Positions 20,573 through 30,738 of a stretch of 64,000 bases of DNA are shown here, piece by piece. The DNA comes from Symbiodinium natans (lineage: Eukaryota; Sar; Dinophyceae; Suessiales; Symbiodiniaceae). A program made the position numbers and the translations under genes. The DNA lies in assembly GCA_905221605.1 (NCBI GenBank), contig CAJNDS010002542.1, positions 62,001-126,000 of the forward strand, in the 5' to 3' direction. Each line of letters starts with the position of its first letter. The first letter of the stretch is position 1. The notes beneath the pieces are model-generated. The model had not been told where the DNA came from and searched no databases. It saw only the letters and a list, made by a program, of their open reading frames with translations.

Positions 20573-20636
20573 CCAAGCCCTCAGCTGACTGGCGGAAAAA
20601 AAGAAGGGAAAAAACAAAAATGAAAAACACGCCCCA

Positions 20637-20692
20637 TGGCAGGAGGAGGCCCGGAAGCGTGCCGAGGAGGCGCTGAGGCTGGACTTCGGCGA
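20637..20692 (+). CDS. Candidate exon, charged helix
   Basis: The frame reads WQEEARKRAEEALRLDFGE, a charged coiled-coil-like helix, between an A/G-rich tract and a CCCTAAA-type block. Confidence 0.4.
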
Positions 20693-20833
20693 ACCCTGAA
20701 CCCGAAGCCCTGAGGCCCTAAACCCCATAAACCCTATAAATTCCTGTCAGCCCTATAAACCCTATATACCCTATACCCGATAAACCCTAAACCCTACAGG
20801 CCGGGATGTGTGATGGGACAGCGTTTTGCTGTG

Positions 20834-20985
20834 AACTGGCAAGGCCAGGCAAGCTCCCAGTTGGGAAGATGATGCATCCCTCCCCTGGATGGGCCAATTC
20901 GGGCCTATAATCTCCACAGTCAACCCCATAAAGGGCCATAAGAGGGCTTTTCGTAGGGGCTTCTAGGGTAAAATGGCCCATGCTG
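20834..20985. mobile_element. Dispersed element family I (copy 1)
   Basis: The ends CTGGATGGGCCAATTCGGGCC and GGTAAAATGGCCCATGCTGG are imperfect inverted repeats. A relative at 62968-63063 begins AGGATGGGTCATGAG and ends CAATAGCCCATCCTGG. No coding capacity. Confidence 0.4.
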
Positions 20986-21084
20986 GTTTCTGCATTAGGC
21001 TGTGGAGCTGCCTGTCTCCACTGCCATGGTGTTTGAGACACAGCTCGTGGTTACAAGGACAGACAGAGGCTCTTCCTGAGGCAC

Positions 21085-21205
21085 CATATGGGAATATGGG
21101 GGTCTACGAACCCTAGTGACCCCTAATGTAGAACCCCAAATGTGGGATTCCCTTATGATAAGGACCCCAATAAGAATAAGGTGCCCCTAATTTCGGAACC
21201 CCCCA
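21085..21205. mobile_element. Dispersed element family J (copy 1)
   Basis: Shares GGGGGTCTACGAA...GGGATTCCCTTAT...AAGGACCCC...AAGGTG...CCCCTAATTTC with 25922-26040. Inverted GGGTTCC/GGAACCC-type ends. No coding capacity. Confidence 0.45.
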
Positions 21206-21529
21206 TATGCTGGTACAGGTTGCCTGAAAGTTACCATACACTGCCAGGCTCCTTGGCGGCGTGGCGGAATCCGAGCCGCAGCAAACCTGAATTCGCGCGA
21301 ATCAGCAGAGGAGCGTCGCTTGACGGTGGCGTTCCAAAGACAAAGTCTCACGGTCTCACCCTTTCTCAGTCGCGAACATGGCAAAGCAACTGGAAAGCGA
21401 AACGCCGTAGCTTGCGAGAGTCAGAGAGGACTGAGAGGACTCTAAACCCTACACCCTGAGCCCCAAACCCTTAACCCTAAACCCTAAGCCCTAAGCCCTA
21501 AACCCTAATCGCATCTCGAAAGGGGATAG

Positions 21530-21625
21530 TGTGCTCCCATCGAGTTTACAGCCTCCGGCTCCCAAACCTTTCAAAGCAATGTGCCAAAAGCTTTGCAGTT
21601 TTTCCTCAACAACTGCTGCTCTAGG
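21530..21625 (+). CDS. Candidate exon, unknown protein
   Basis: The frame reads APIEFTASGSQTFQS, then NVPKALQFFLNNCCS, ending at a GTTTAGGG donor that opens a long TTTAGGG array. Protein-like; not recognised. Confidence 0.45.
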
Positions 21626-22106
21626 GTTTAGGGTTTAGGGTTTAGGGTTTAGGGTTTAGGGTTTAGGGTTTAGGGTTTAGGGTTTAGGCATCTGGTTTCT
21701 TACTTGCTCGAATTTACCTGTCACTTGTCGTGTGGATGTTTGACAACTGCCCAAGAGCCAGGCTAAGCAAACGTCACCCATTTTTCCTGGGTCTAGTATA
21801 ATCTACGGGTTGTTTCATACCTTAGCATGGTCCCTTACCCTCTTTAAAGGATTCTGATGTATGGGCCCTGGGTTGTAAAGGGTATATGAGTGGTATATAA
21901 AGGGTCCCAAGGGACCGTGAGACTACCCTAACGCATAAGTAGAACTCCTGGCCCACAAAGACACAACCCTATATACAGTTTGAACCCCATAAACCCTCTA
22001 AACCCTATCAACCCTGTAAGCCCTAATAGGCACTATAAACCCTATAACCCCCCCCCCCCCCCCAAAAAAAAAAAAAAACCTTTAAGCCATATAAATAAAC
22101 CCTCAG

Positions 22107-23477
22107 CCTCGCCCCAAGCTCTAATTTTTCTCGAGGCGGAGCTTTTCGTTCCCTTTCTGGCGCGCGGGCCCGGAGTCCCTTCTGGCCAGGTACTCTCGGA
22201 GGCGTCGACTCAAGGGCTTGTGGAGCTATCGGGAGTACGTGGGGTTCAGGATCTATAGGGTTTATGATTTGGGGTTCAGGATTCAGGGTTTAGGGTTTAG
22301 GGTTTAGGGTTTAGGGTTTAGGGTTTAGGGTTGAGGGTTTAGGGTTTAGGGTTGAGAGTTGAGGGTTTAGGGTTGAAGGTTCAGGTTGGGGCTCCACGCC
22401 TTTTCGGGCTCCAGGGGTGCCGAAGGAGAGGGATCACAAAGCCCTTCAAACCCTAAACAGCCCCAAACCCTAAACCCTAAACCCTAAACCCTAAACCCTA
22501 AACCCTAAACCCTAAACCCTAAACCCTAAACCCTAAACCCTAAACCCTAAACCCTAAACCCTAAACCCTAAACCCTAAACCCTAAACCCTAAACCCTAAA
22601 CCCTAAACCCTAAACAAAACCCTAAAACTTGCTACAAGGGGCCAAGAAGGGCCTAAACCTCTAAACCCTAAATACTTCCTATAAATAGGCCAAGGAGGGA
22701 TCATAGTTTTCGGGTTGCGGGTTAGGGTTTAGGGTTTAGGGTTTAGGGTTTAGGGTTTAGGGTTTAGGGTTTAGGGTTTAGGGTTTAGGGTTTAGGGCTT
22801 AGGGTTTAGGGCTTAGGGTTTGGGAAATTAGGGTTTAGGGTTTAGAGTTTAGGGTTTAGGGTTTAGGTTTAGGGTTTAGGGTTTAAGGTTTAGGGTTTAG
22901 GGTTTAGGGTTTAAGGTTTAGGGTTTAGGGTTTAGGGTTTAGGGTTTAGGGTTTGGGGCAGTTTGCGCAGTATGTTTGCTGCTCTGCGGGCGGGGTATGC
23001 CCTTATTCCCCTGTCTAAGGGTTGAGTCAGTTGAGGTTCCCTTATAAGCCCCTTTCGGCCCCAAAATAGTACGTACCTTTTGTTTCTAGGTTACTCTGGG
23101 GTCTAAGTAGTAGCAGTAGTCTACAGAACACTCCCGGACATGGCCCTGACGAAGGTTCCCAAAGGTCAGAGGTCAAGGAATAGGGGTGTTCATGCGATCG
23201 ACAACACAGAGGGGGAGCCACCTAAACCCTAAATCCGAAACCCTAAACCCCAAGCCCTAAACCCTAAAACCTAAACCCTAAACCCTAAACCCTAAACCCT
23301 AAACCCTAAGCCCTAAGCCCTAAGCCCTAAGCCCTAAGCCCTAAGCCCTAATCCCGCTTGGCTCCCTGAGGCCGAGGTGTGCGTGAGCCTCCTCGACGTG
23401 GCGCCCACGGTTCTGGCAGCCCTGGGCGCTGCGCCGGGGCGGTGGATGAGGGGGCGGGTTGTCAAGGAGTGCTTGGG
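22107..23477 (+). CDS. Two exons resembling an alkaline-phosphatase/sulfatase-type enzyme
   Basis: Exon 22107-22234 contains FVPFLARGPGVPSG; exon 23371-23477 contains VCVSLLDVAPTVLAAL and a following MRGRVV. In sulfatases and phosphodiesterases of the alkaline phosphatase superfamily, 'VPF-x-x-R-x-PG' is followed by '(L/I)D-x-(A/L)PT-(L/I)-L', so order and spacing fit. A phase 0 junction is possible (GGA|GTACGT to TGAG|GCC), but an extra exon may lie between. The interval contains three long telomere arrays and a family L element. Metal ligands beyond these motifs were not found. The substrate cannot be inferred. Confidence 0.45.
22264..22957. repeat. Alternating telomere-type arrays
   Basis: TTTAGGG units (22264-22386), CCCTAAA units (22460-22628) and TTTAGGG units (22722-22957) occur between two sulfatase-like exons, so all three appear intronic. 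Confidence 0.9.
22990..23109. mobile_element. Element family L (copy 1)
   Basis: Begins GGGTATGCCCTTATTCCCC and ends CTAGGTTACTCTGGGGTCTAAG. It matches the intron 53417-53533 of the PPR gene at both ends, so the same element occurs at two unrelated places. Confidence 0.55.
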
Positions 23478-23585
23478 GTTTAGGGTTTAGGGTTTAGGGT
23501 TTAGGGTTTAGGGTTTAGGGTTTAAGGTCTAGGGTTTAGGGTTTAGGGTTTAGGGTTTAGGGTTTAGGGTTTAGGGTTTAGGGTT
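23473..23585. repeat. TTTAGGG array
   Basis: About 15 units directly after the exon ending at 23477; the donor GT lies in the first unit. Confidence 0.95.
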
Positions 23586-23912
23586 TGGCGTGTAGGGTAT
23601 ACAGTAGATGTAGAGAGTACAGCATCCCATATGTCCGAATATGGGGGCTGGGGGGGTAACCAGTGGCCTTAGCCTAAGCCCTAAACCAGCTGGCAGCCCA
23701 TGCTTCAAGCAGAAAAACAACTCCATCGAGATTTGGGGTAGATCAGCTTCCCATCTTAAGGCTTTAGGCTTATGGGTTTGGGGTTTAGGGCACCCTCAAC
23801 CCTAAGCCCGAAACCCTAAACCCTAAACCCTCAACCCTAAACCCTCAACCCTAAACCCTAAACCCTAAACCCTAAACAGCTGCTTGTACAGTTCATGGCA
23901 CCTAAGTGAGAG

Positions 23913-23969
23913 GCTTGGGAGTGACTGTTGTCCAATCGGAGCGCAGCTGCAAGTTCTGCCCAGCTTGTG
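23913..23969 (+). CDS. Candidate exon with CxxC-type cysteines
   Basis: After GAGAG|G the frame reads LGVTVVQSERSCKFC, then PACG, ending at GTGTAGGG. Three closely spaced cysteines could bind metal. A second frame is open. Confidence 0.35.
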
Positions 23970-24026
23970 GTGTAGGGTAGTTTAGGGTTGAGGGTTTAGG
24001 GTTTATCGTTTAGGGTTTAGGGTTAG

Positions 24027-24096
24027 GCGTTGTTACCATCCGGAACAAGATGCAAGCTGCTTCGAGATTGCCTCGGCTTTTGCGGGGCAAGGAAAC
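24027..24096 (+). CDS. Candidate exon, basic segment
   Basis: After GGTTAG|G the frame reads VVTIRNKMQAASRLP, then RLLRGKET, ending at GTTAGGG. Confidence 0.4.
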
Positions 24097-24200
24097 GTTA
24101 GGGTTCTAGGGTTTTAGGGTTTTTGCCTTTTAGGGTTTTAGGGTTAGGGTTGTTTAGGGTTTAGGGTTTAGGGTTTGGGCCTTAGGGTTTCGGGATTCAG

Positions 24201-24883
24201 CTGCCGAGGAGAAGGATTGATTGTCTCACAATGCGAGTGCCCAAGGCTCGTTTGGACAAAACGCGGCGGGCCCTTCACTATTCCCGCTTTTGGGGTTTCG
24301 GTTCCCTTCTGAGACTCTGTGAACCAAAAAGGGCACCTTCAAAATCCTAGGTCTAGTTTAGTGTCTACGAGTCTACGATGAGCCTTTGCTCATAAGACAA
24401 ACTTTGGGCATTGAGGGTGTAGAGTTGTTCCAGACTGTGCATTTGGACTACAGGCGCCACGCTCAACCGGGTCAGGCGTTCGGGCTTTAGGGGGCTTCGG
24501 GTTTAGAGTTTTAGGGTTAAGGGTTTAGAGTCTTTGAGGGTTTAGGGTTTAGGGTCCCTAAACCCTAAACCCTAAATCCTGAGGTTGTTTTGCATTCTTG
24601 CCGGCCATGGCATTTCCCATCAGGTCTCAAACCCCGAGTTTGGGACCCTAGACCTCAGCCCCACGGAGATGAAGCTTTAAGGGTTTAGAGTTTAGGGTTT
24701 AGGGTTTAGGGCTGAAGTTCGCTCTTAATTCGAGGGTTCCGTCTCAAGCGCTTAGGCTACAGGGTTTAGGGTTGGTTAATAACGTTTTGGGGTTTCAGCG
24801 GCAGCTTCTCCAGGTCCCTCTACATTGCTCAGGGTGACGCTGCTTCTCTTCCAATCGAAGCTAGGAACCCTTCGCTCGTTGGG
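24201..24883 (+). CDS. Four candidate exons of one or more genes
   Basis: Pieces: 24201-24288 (RRRIDCLTMRVPKAR, LDKTRRALHYSR); 24416-24483 (GVELFQTVHLDYRRH, AQPGQAFG), GC donor; 24584-24673 (VVLHSCRPWHFPSGL, VWDPRPQPHGDE), GC donor; 24799-24883 (GSFSRSLYIAQGDAA, SLPIEARNPSLVG), GT donor. The intervals are degenerate telomere units or a family E relative. All three later acceptors end in AG. Phases could not all be matched, so membership in a single gene is inference. Confidence 0.4.
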
Positions 24884-25426
24884 GTTCAGGTTTCTGTGTT
24901 TCGGGGTTAGGGTTTTGGGTTTTGGGTCCTAGGGTTTAGGGTTTAGGATTTAGGGTTCTAGGGTTTAGGGTTTGAGGGTTTGAGGGTTTTAGGCTTTTAG
25001 GTCATAATGTTTTGGGGTTTTAGCGTTCAGGGTTTAGGGTTTTAGGTGTTTATGGTGTAGGATGTAGGGCTTACAGCAACCCGGCCTGCCCTTGCCGCAG
25101 TTGTTCTTGAGCAAATTTAGCCGGGCATCTCAACCCTAGCAAGCAAGCAGGAGCCCAAAAACCTAAACCCTAAACCCTAGAACCCTAAACCCTAAACCCT
25201 AAACCCGAAACTGCTGAGCCCTAAAGCTGCGACGCCTGCCCCAGGAACTTATAGACAGCACCCTCCCAACATCCCCCAAAGAGGTATTGGAAACTCCTCA
25301 GCCCCAAACACTACCGCTCCACCTACCTACTCTTTTGGGGGGGTTCGGGTTTAAGGGTTTAGGGTTTAGGGTTTCGGTTTAAGAGGTTGCTGCAGGGTTT
25401 AGGAGGTTACTGGTAAACCACCAAAG

Positions 25427-25470
25427 CCATGACGTCGAACTGGATCTGGGACGCGCTGCGAGACCTTGAG
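25427..25470 (+). CDS. Candidate exon, possible start
   Basis: The frame reads MTSNWIWDALRDLE, ending at a GA donor (GAG|GAACCA). The ATG could be a true start or internal. A family B element follows at 25520. Confidence 0.35.
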
Positions 25471-26491
25471 GAACCAACAGTCCAGAAAACCCTGAAACCT
25501 TTTAACCGTGAACCCTAAACCTTGGGATGTTCCCTTTGTACTAACAGTCCCTCATAGGGATTATACACTGTAATCCCTATCAAGGACTGTTAGTATAGGG
25601 GGGTACATTCCAACCCTTATAAACCCTAAACCCCGGTAGCCCTTTGTAGTCCAAGCAAAGCCTTCTCGAAACCACCATGGGTCCTTGTGGGCCCTTTCTA
25701 GGGTTTAGGCAACATGGGGTGTAAAGCAAAACATCCTAAATCCTAAGCCTTAAACCCTAAACTTTGGCCTGGTATTCGGGAGGAACCCTTAATTCTTGGG
25801 GGTGTACAAGGCCCCAATTTTCCATTCAGGACTTCTTCCGGGCAAAGACCTATGTGTGTACATGCAACATAGACCTGCATATGGGGTGTGTATGAGTGAC
25901 ATGAACTTGCTGTGTGCACATGTGGGGGGTGTACGAAAATAAGGGACCCCTGATTTCAACCCCCAAATAGCAGGATTCCGTGGATTCCCTTATACTAAGG
26001 ACCCCCAAAAGGTGACTGACCCCTAATTTCAGCAACCTCGGTGCCTCTAGTTACTAGTTTGTTGTGTTTCATGGTCCCTCTGTTTGTTTTGGTCCATCGG
26101 ACCGACTTCAGCGTCCTGGCCCTAAACCCTAAACTCAAGAGCGTAAGCTACACACCCCCAAACCGTAAACCCCAAAACCCTCGCGCCTAAACTGTAAACT
26201 CCAGACCCTGAACCCTAAACAGCTACAATCCTGCAACCCTAAAACCCTTAACTGTAAACCCTAAACCCTAAAACCCTAAGACCCTAAACCCCAAACTGTA
26301 AACCCTAAACCCGAAACCCTAAACCCTAAGCCCTCCAAGAGTCTCTGAAGCTTGGGATTTCTGGTTTCGGGGCTTTGCTTAGTGTTTAGGGGTTGGGGTT
26401 TCAGGATTGGGCTGAGGGTTTGGGGTTTGGGGGCTTTGAGGTTTAGGGTTTCGGGTTTAGGGGGCCCTTAGCTGCAAGAAATAAGTTCGAG

Positions 26492-26903
26492 GTTCATCGA
26501 ACAGTCCCTGAAGCATCACGAGACCGAGGGCGCATTGGGGTTTAGGGCTTAGGACTTAGGGCTTGGGTTTGGGTATTTGGGATTTAGTTGTCTTTTTCTT
26601 TGGTGTGGGGTATTCCTACATGGCTTCCTGCTGTTTCATGCTGGTTTTGTTCTGTTCTGGCCTTAGCTGCCTTCACCTGCCGCACCCTACGAGCCCGAAC
26701 CCGTGGCACGGACACCGTATTTGGCACAGCTGTGAACCGCCTATGGGCCGACGGGGTCGGCTGGGCCGCCCGCCCCCACGCCTGCAAACCAGCCGCCAAT
26801 GCCAAGATTTTTTGTCCTCTGATTCACCCGAGATGTATCGTGCACTGAGGATACGGCCGACCTGGCTCCGGCAAGTCCTCCACGCACCAAGAATACAAAG
26901 GGG
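26492..26903 (+). CDS. Exon cluster, unknown protein
   Basis: Exon 26492-26539 reads FIEQSLKHHETEGAL between TTCGAG|G and GTTTAGGG. The stretch 26588-26903 is GC-rich and open in competing frames: RTLRARTRGTDTVFG then AVNRLWADGVGWAAR to 26848, and DTADLAPASPPRTKN after an AG|G at 26849, ending at GTTTAGGG. Both cannot be whole exons; RNA data are needed to choose. Family not recognised. Confidence 0.35.
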
Positions 26904-26965
26904 GTTTAGGGTTTAGGGTTTACGGTTTAGGCTTTAGGGTTTAGGGTTTAGGGTTTAGGGCCGAG

Positions 26966-27068
26966 CCCACACATCGGCAAGATCACGCTCATGGAGGTGG
27001 GCTCCTCTTTCTACTTCGAACTCACGCGACCGTTGTGGACTGCCATGTGCAGACTAGCCAATCCTGAA
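26966..27068 (+). CDS. Candidate exon, unknown protein
   Basis: After GGCCGAG the frame reads PHIGKITLMEVGSSF, then YFELTRPLWTAMCRLA, ending at a GC donor (GAA|GCAGTC) just before a family B element. Confidence 0.5.
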
Positions 27069-27189
27069 GCAGTCCTTCCAACCCTTTACCCTAAATCCAC
27101 AATCCGTAATAGGGATTATAGTACCCCCTACTACAATCCCTATTGAGGACTGTTAGTATAAGGGGGAATAACCCAGACCCTATAACCCC

Positions 27190-27505
27190 TAACCCCTAAC
27201 TAAACCCTAAACCCTAAACCCTAAACCCTAAACCCTAAACCCTAAACCCTAAACCCTAAACCCTAAACCCTAAACCCTAAACCCTAAACCCTAAACCCTA
27301 AACCCTAAACCCTAAACCCTAAACCCTAAACCCTAAACCCTAAACCCTAAACCCTAAACCCTAAACCCTAAACCCTAAACCCTAAACCCTAAACCCTAAA
27401 CCCTAAACCCTAAACCCTAAACCCTAAAAACCCTAAACCCTAAACCCTAAACCCTAAACCCTAAACCCTAAACCCTAAACCCTAAACCCTAAACCCTAAA
27501 CCCTA
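27190..27505. repeat. Long pure CCCTAAA array
   Basis: About 45 units, nearly invariant apart from one CCCTAAAAA slip near 27425. Confidence 0.95.
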
Positions 27506-27599
27506 TTAATTTTCAACCCCAAAAAGCCACTTCCGCCCACATCAGACGGAGCTCGTGATGTCCACGCTGATCCCTGCGGACTGGGACTGGAACCAGGCC

Positions 27600-28194
27600 C
27601 TTCCCAGTCTGTTGAGGGTTTAGGGTTTGGGGTTTAGGGTTTAGGGTTTGGGGTTTAGGGTTTGGGATTAGGGTGGTGTTCGGAGTTTGAAAGGCCTAAG
27701 AGGTTTGGGAGTTCGGGGTCCAGGGATTAGGATTGAGGGGTGTAGGGCTTGGGTTTCGGGTTCACGGGTGAGGGGTGTCGGGTTTATAGGTTGTAGGGTA
27801 CACCTTGAAAGTTGCCACCTTTGGGTCTCAAGATAGCCAGGCACATTTTCAGGGTGTAGGGTTTAGGGTGCAGGGTGTATATGCTCAGAGTAGGGTCTGG
27901 TGTTTGGGGCTTAGAGGGAAAGCTTCCATATCCCACAGGATATCCACAAGACTCTTAGACCCTCGCCACACTTCGAAGCCCCCGCATCCTCCATCCTCAA
28001 TCCCAAGCCTCTTAAGCCCTCGATCCTTCAACTCCTTGTACCCCTAATCCCCTTAAACCCCTTGAGCCCCCTAAACCCTAAAACGCTTAAACCCGAAACC
28101 CCAAAACCCTGAAACCCTTAAATCCCAAAACCCTTAAACCCTAAACCCCAAAACGCTAAACCCCTAAAACCCCTAAACCCCTAAAGCTCAGAAG
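27600..28194. other. Degenerate telomere-type sequence, no convincing exon
   Basis: TTTGGGG/TTTAGGG variants, a short GC-rich piece at 27525-27600, then CCCCTAAA/CCCTTAAA variants up to 28180. Confidence 0.5.
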
Positions 28195-28462
28195 GTCCAC
28201 GATCACCATGGCACTCCGCTCATGGCTGTAGTGGCCGAGGCCCGTGGTGTCTTTTGGGCCTTCGGGCCTGTAGGGTTCAGGGTTTGGGGTTTCGAGTTTA
28301 GGGTTTAGGCTTTAGGGTTTAGGGCACCTGAGGACCACCCGAATGCTACTCAAGATGAGCCCAAGACCAGAGCCAGCCAAAAGAAGAGCGGAGCTGCGGC
28401 TGAACGAACTTCGCGTGTCGGAAGATGTTCCAAGAGCACTTCGGTTGCTGGGGGCCACTTGA
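28195..28462 (+). CDS. Two-exon ankyrin-repeat-like segment
   Basis: Exon 1 (28195-28246) reads VHDHHGTPLMAVVAEAR; exon 2 (28323-28462) reads HLRTTRMLLKMSPRP, then AELRLNELRVSEDVP and RALRLLGAT, then TGA. Joining at GT...AG|G in phase 1 gives G-H-L between them. The result matches the ankyrin pattern 'G-TPL-A--...-G-H--...-LL'. The intron (28247-28322, 76 bp) is mostly degenerate TTTAGGG. Ankyrin repeats bind proteins; the partner is unknown. Only one clear repeat is visible. Confidence 0.5.
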
Positions 28463-28679
28463 GACGCCTACGATTCTTGGGACATTTGGGAAACTTGGGG
28501 GCTGGGACTCATTCGCATCACGTGGAGGGGCACTTTTGTACAGCTGTGGATACGGGAGACCCAGAGGCCACTTGGGTTGGGTGACTTGGGACATTTGGCC
28601 GTTTGGGTCACCTTGGACGCCCACCGGGGAAAGGAACGGGAACCGCACATCAGGGTGTTCTTGTTAAAAGGGCGCTGCG

Positions 28680-28750
28680 CGAGAGAGAGACAGAGACAGA
28701 GGCAGAGACAGAGACAGAGGCGGAGACCGAGACAGAGACAGAGACAGAGA
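28680..28750. repeat. GAGACA microsatellite
   Basis: About ten GAGACA/GACAGA units; Arg/Gln-rich reading frames over it are artefacts. Confidence 0.9.
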
Positions 28751-28876
28751 AAAATAGAGGTGTGGTTTGGGTTGGGTCGTGAGGGTTCATTGTATTGGGG
28801 TCGAGGTTTGAGGGTGCTCGGGTCTTGGGGTTTACCTGATCCCAGGTTCAGTTTGCAATGTCGGGGTTTTGAACAG

Positions 28877-28918
28877 GCGTTGCGATGCGAACACAGCCAA
28901 GACGTGACGGAGGCTTAA
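28877..28918 (+). CDS. Candidate short terminal exon
   Basis: After TGAACAG|G the frame reads ALRCEHSQDVTEA, then TAA. Very short; supported only by the acceptor and composition. Confidence 0.3.
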   Translation, partial: ALRCEHSQDVTEA

Positions 28919-29307
28919 ACTTTAAATCTATAACCCCATTCTTCCAGGGGCCTCATGATTGTGCCCTTAAGGGTTCTAGTAGCCCAATGATTAGGTCCTG
29001 GAAGTGTAGGGCAATCTCTTGCTGCAAACCCTACCTATAAACCCTAAAGTCTGAAGAGGCGAGGGTTCTTTTGGAGGCCAATGTCTCTGCTCGCCTGGAA
29101 GCGTGAAAGTTCCAAGCTTGAAGGCAACATACCTCATATACTGACTCATACTGCAATGCCCATTGTAAGCCCGAAGCCCTAAACCCTAAGCAGCCCACAG
29201 GTGCTCTTGCACTAAAGGGTTCAGGGTTTCGGGTTTCGGGTTTCGGGTTTAGGGTTTAGGGTTTAGGGTTTAGGGTTTGGGGCGAAGGTAAATGCCCGGG
29301 GACCCAG

Positions 29308-29709
29308 CCAGAACCCCCCAAGCCACTGGAGAGATGGACCCTGCGAAGGCCATCCGGATCGGCAAGGTCAAGGACGTGAAGGAGCCCGGAGAGGTTTAGG
29401 GTTTCGGGTTTGGGGTTTGGGGTTTGGGGTTTGGGGTTTGGGGTAGTTCAGGGCTTCGGGTTTAGGTTTAGGGGGTCAGGGTTTAGGTTGTAGGACTCTA
29501 ATCACGGAACTTGGTCGTCTCATGGTGCTGCGACAACCGGGACACTTTGGGGACACGTCAGTCGTTACCCGCTTCTTGCGCTTGCCTGCCACAAGTCTCG
29601 TAATCTGAATGGCCTGAGTCATGCCCACCCTGCTGAGCCACACAAAGTACACCGACAGAGAACCTGCGTTGTCTTGCTTATGAGCGCTCAGGACGCTATC
29701 TTCGTCTAG
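29308..29709 (+). CDS. Two candidate exons joined in phase 0
   Basis: Exon 29308-29393 reads GEMDPAKAIRIGKVK, then DVKEPGE, and ends at GTTTAGGG. Exon 29494-29709 starts GAC after TTGTAG|G and stays open for 71 codons to TAG, containing HVSRYPLLALACHKS and CVVLLMSAQDAIFV. The 100 bp intron is TTTGGGG/TTTAGGG repeat. A second frame in exon 2 (LITELGRLMVLRQPG) is also protein-like, so its phase is not settled. Confidence 0.4.
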
Positions 29710-30126
29710 TTATTACACAGGGGCACCTCCCTGCACGACAAAATGCCCCACCCTACGTCCCGTCCTATAGAGCGAGCCTCACGTCGCAAAAGCCAACGAG
29801 AACTCCAAAGCAACAACGCGAGCACCCAGCAGTTAGAGCTCACTCCAGACGGTCCTGGCAGGAATCACATTGGAAGCTTATCCGCTATTGCTGCTCGGTT
29901 CAAACTGGATGGAACATAAGGGTTTCAACCCGCATTCCTCCTTAAACCTCGAACCTGAAATCCTCAATCGAATGGGCTCTTGATAGCCTTTCTTGGCCGC
30001 TGGCCACCACGAAAGCCCGAAAGCCCCAAACTTGGGATGAGCTCCTATGCCCTTCAACCTACGCCCGATAGCATTATACAAACCCAAACTCTAAACCCTA
30101 GACCCAAACCCTAAACTCTAAAGAAG

Positions 30127-30170
30127 TGGACAAACTGATGCTGGAGTGTAGGCTGCCATTGTTTGCCTAA
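30127..30170 (+). CDS. Candidate short terminal exon
   Basis: The frame reads EVDKLMLECRLPLFA, then TAA, after a CCCTAAA-type block. Small but typical protein composition. Confidence 0.3.
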
Positions 30171-30559
30171 GCAGTAAGACAGGGGGCTGACTTGAGGTCT
30201 TGCACTTTTGTTGAGGTGGAGAGAGTGACGGTTTAGGAGTTTTTTTTCGGTTTTGGGGTTGCCATGCAGCCCTTAGAAGTGGACCTTGTGCACAACCGAG
30301 ATGAACCCCTATAAACCCTAGCTTAATCAGGAGGGGTCCTCATAAAGAAAGCTTAGGGAAGCTAGCCACAGGGAGTAGTGGGGTGTTGTGGGGAACCTTA
30401 GGTTACCCTAAACGGCGGCCCTAAACCCCAACACTTAAACCTAAGCCCAGCCCGAAACCCCTTGAACCCCACTCCTTCAGGACCCTAAACCCTAAACCCC
30501 TGTGTTCCTAGCCGTCCAAGCCCCCGAATCGCGAACGGTTTAGGTTTGGGGTTTAGGGT

Positions 30560-30738
30560 TTAGGGTTTTAGGGTTTTAGGGTTTTAGGGTTTTAGGGTTT
30601 TAGGGTTTTAGGGTTTTAGGGTTTTAGGGTTTTAGGGCTTTAGGGCTTTAGGGCTTTAGGGTTTTAGGGCTTTAGGGTTTTAGGGTTTTAGGGTTTTAGG
30701 GTTTGAGGGTTTGAGGGTTTGAGGGTTTGAGGGTTTAG
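30560..30738. repeat. Homogenised 8-mer variant array (GGGTTTTA)
   Basis: About 20 units carrying one extra T relative to the telomere heptamer, then a block of GGGTTTGA units. A single variant has spread through the array, which points to local amplification rather than telomerase addition. Confidence 0.9.

Noticed and set aside
28577-28918. Arg/Gln-rich plus-strand frame
   Set aside because: Mostly the GAGACA microsatellite; only the short terminal piece after 28876 was kept, in the same frame but as a separate exon candidate.
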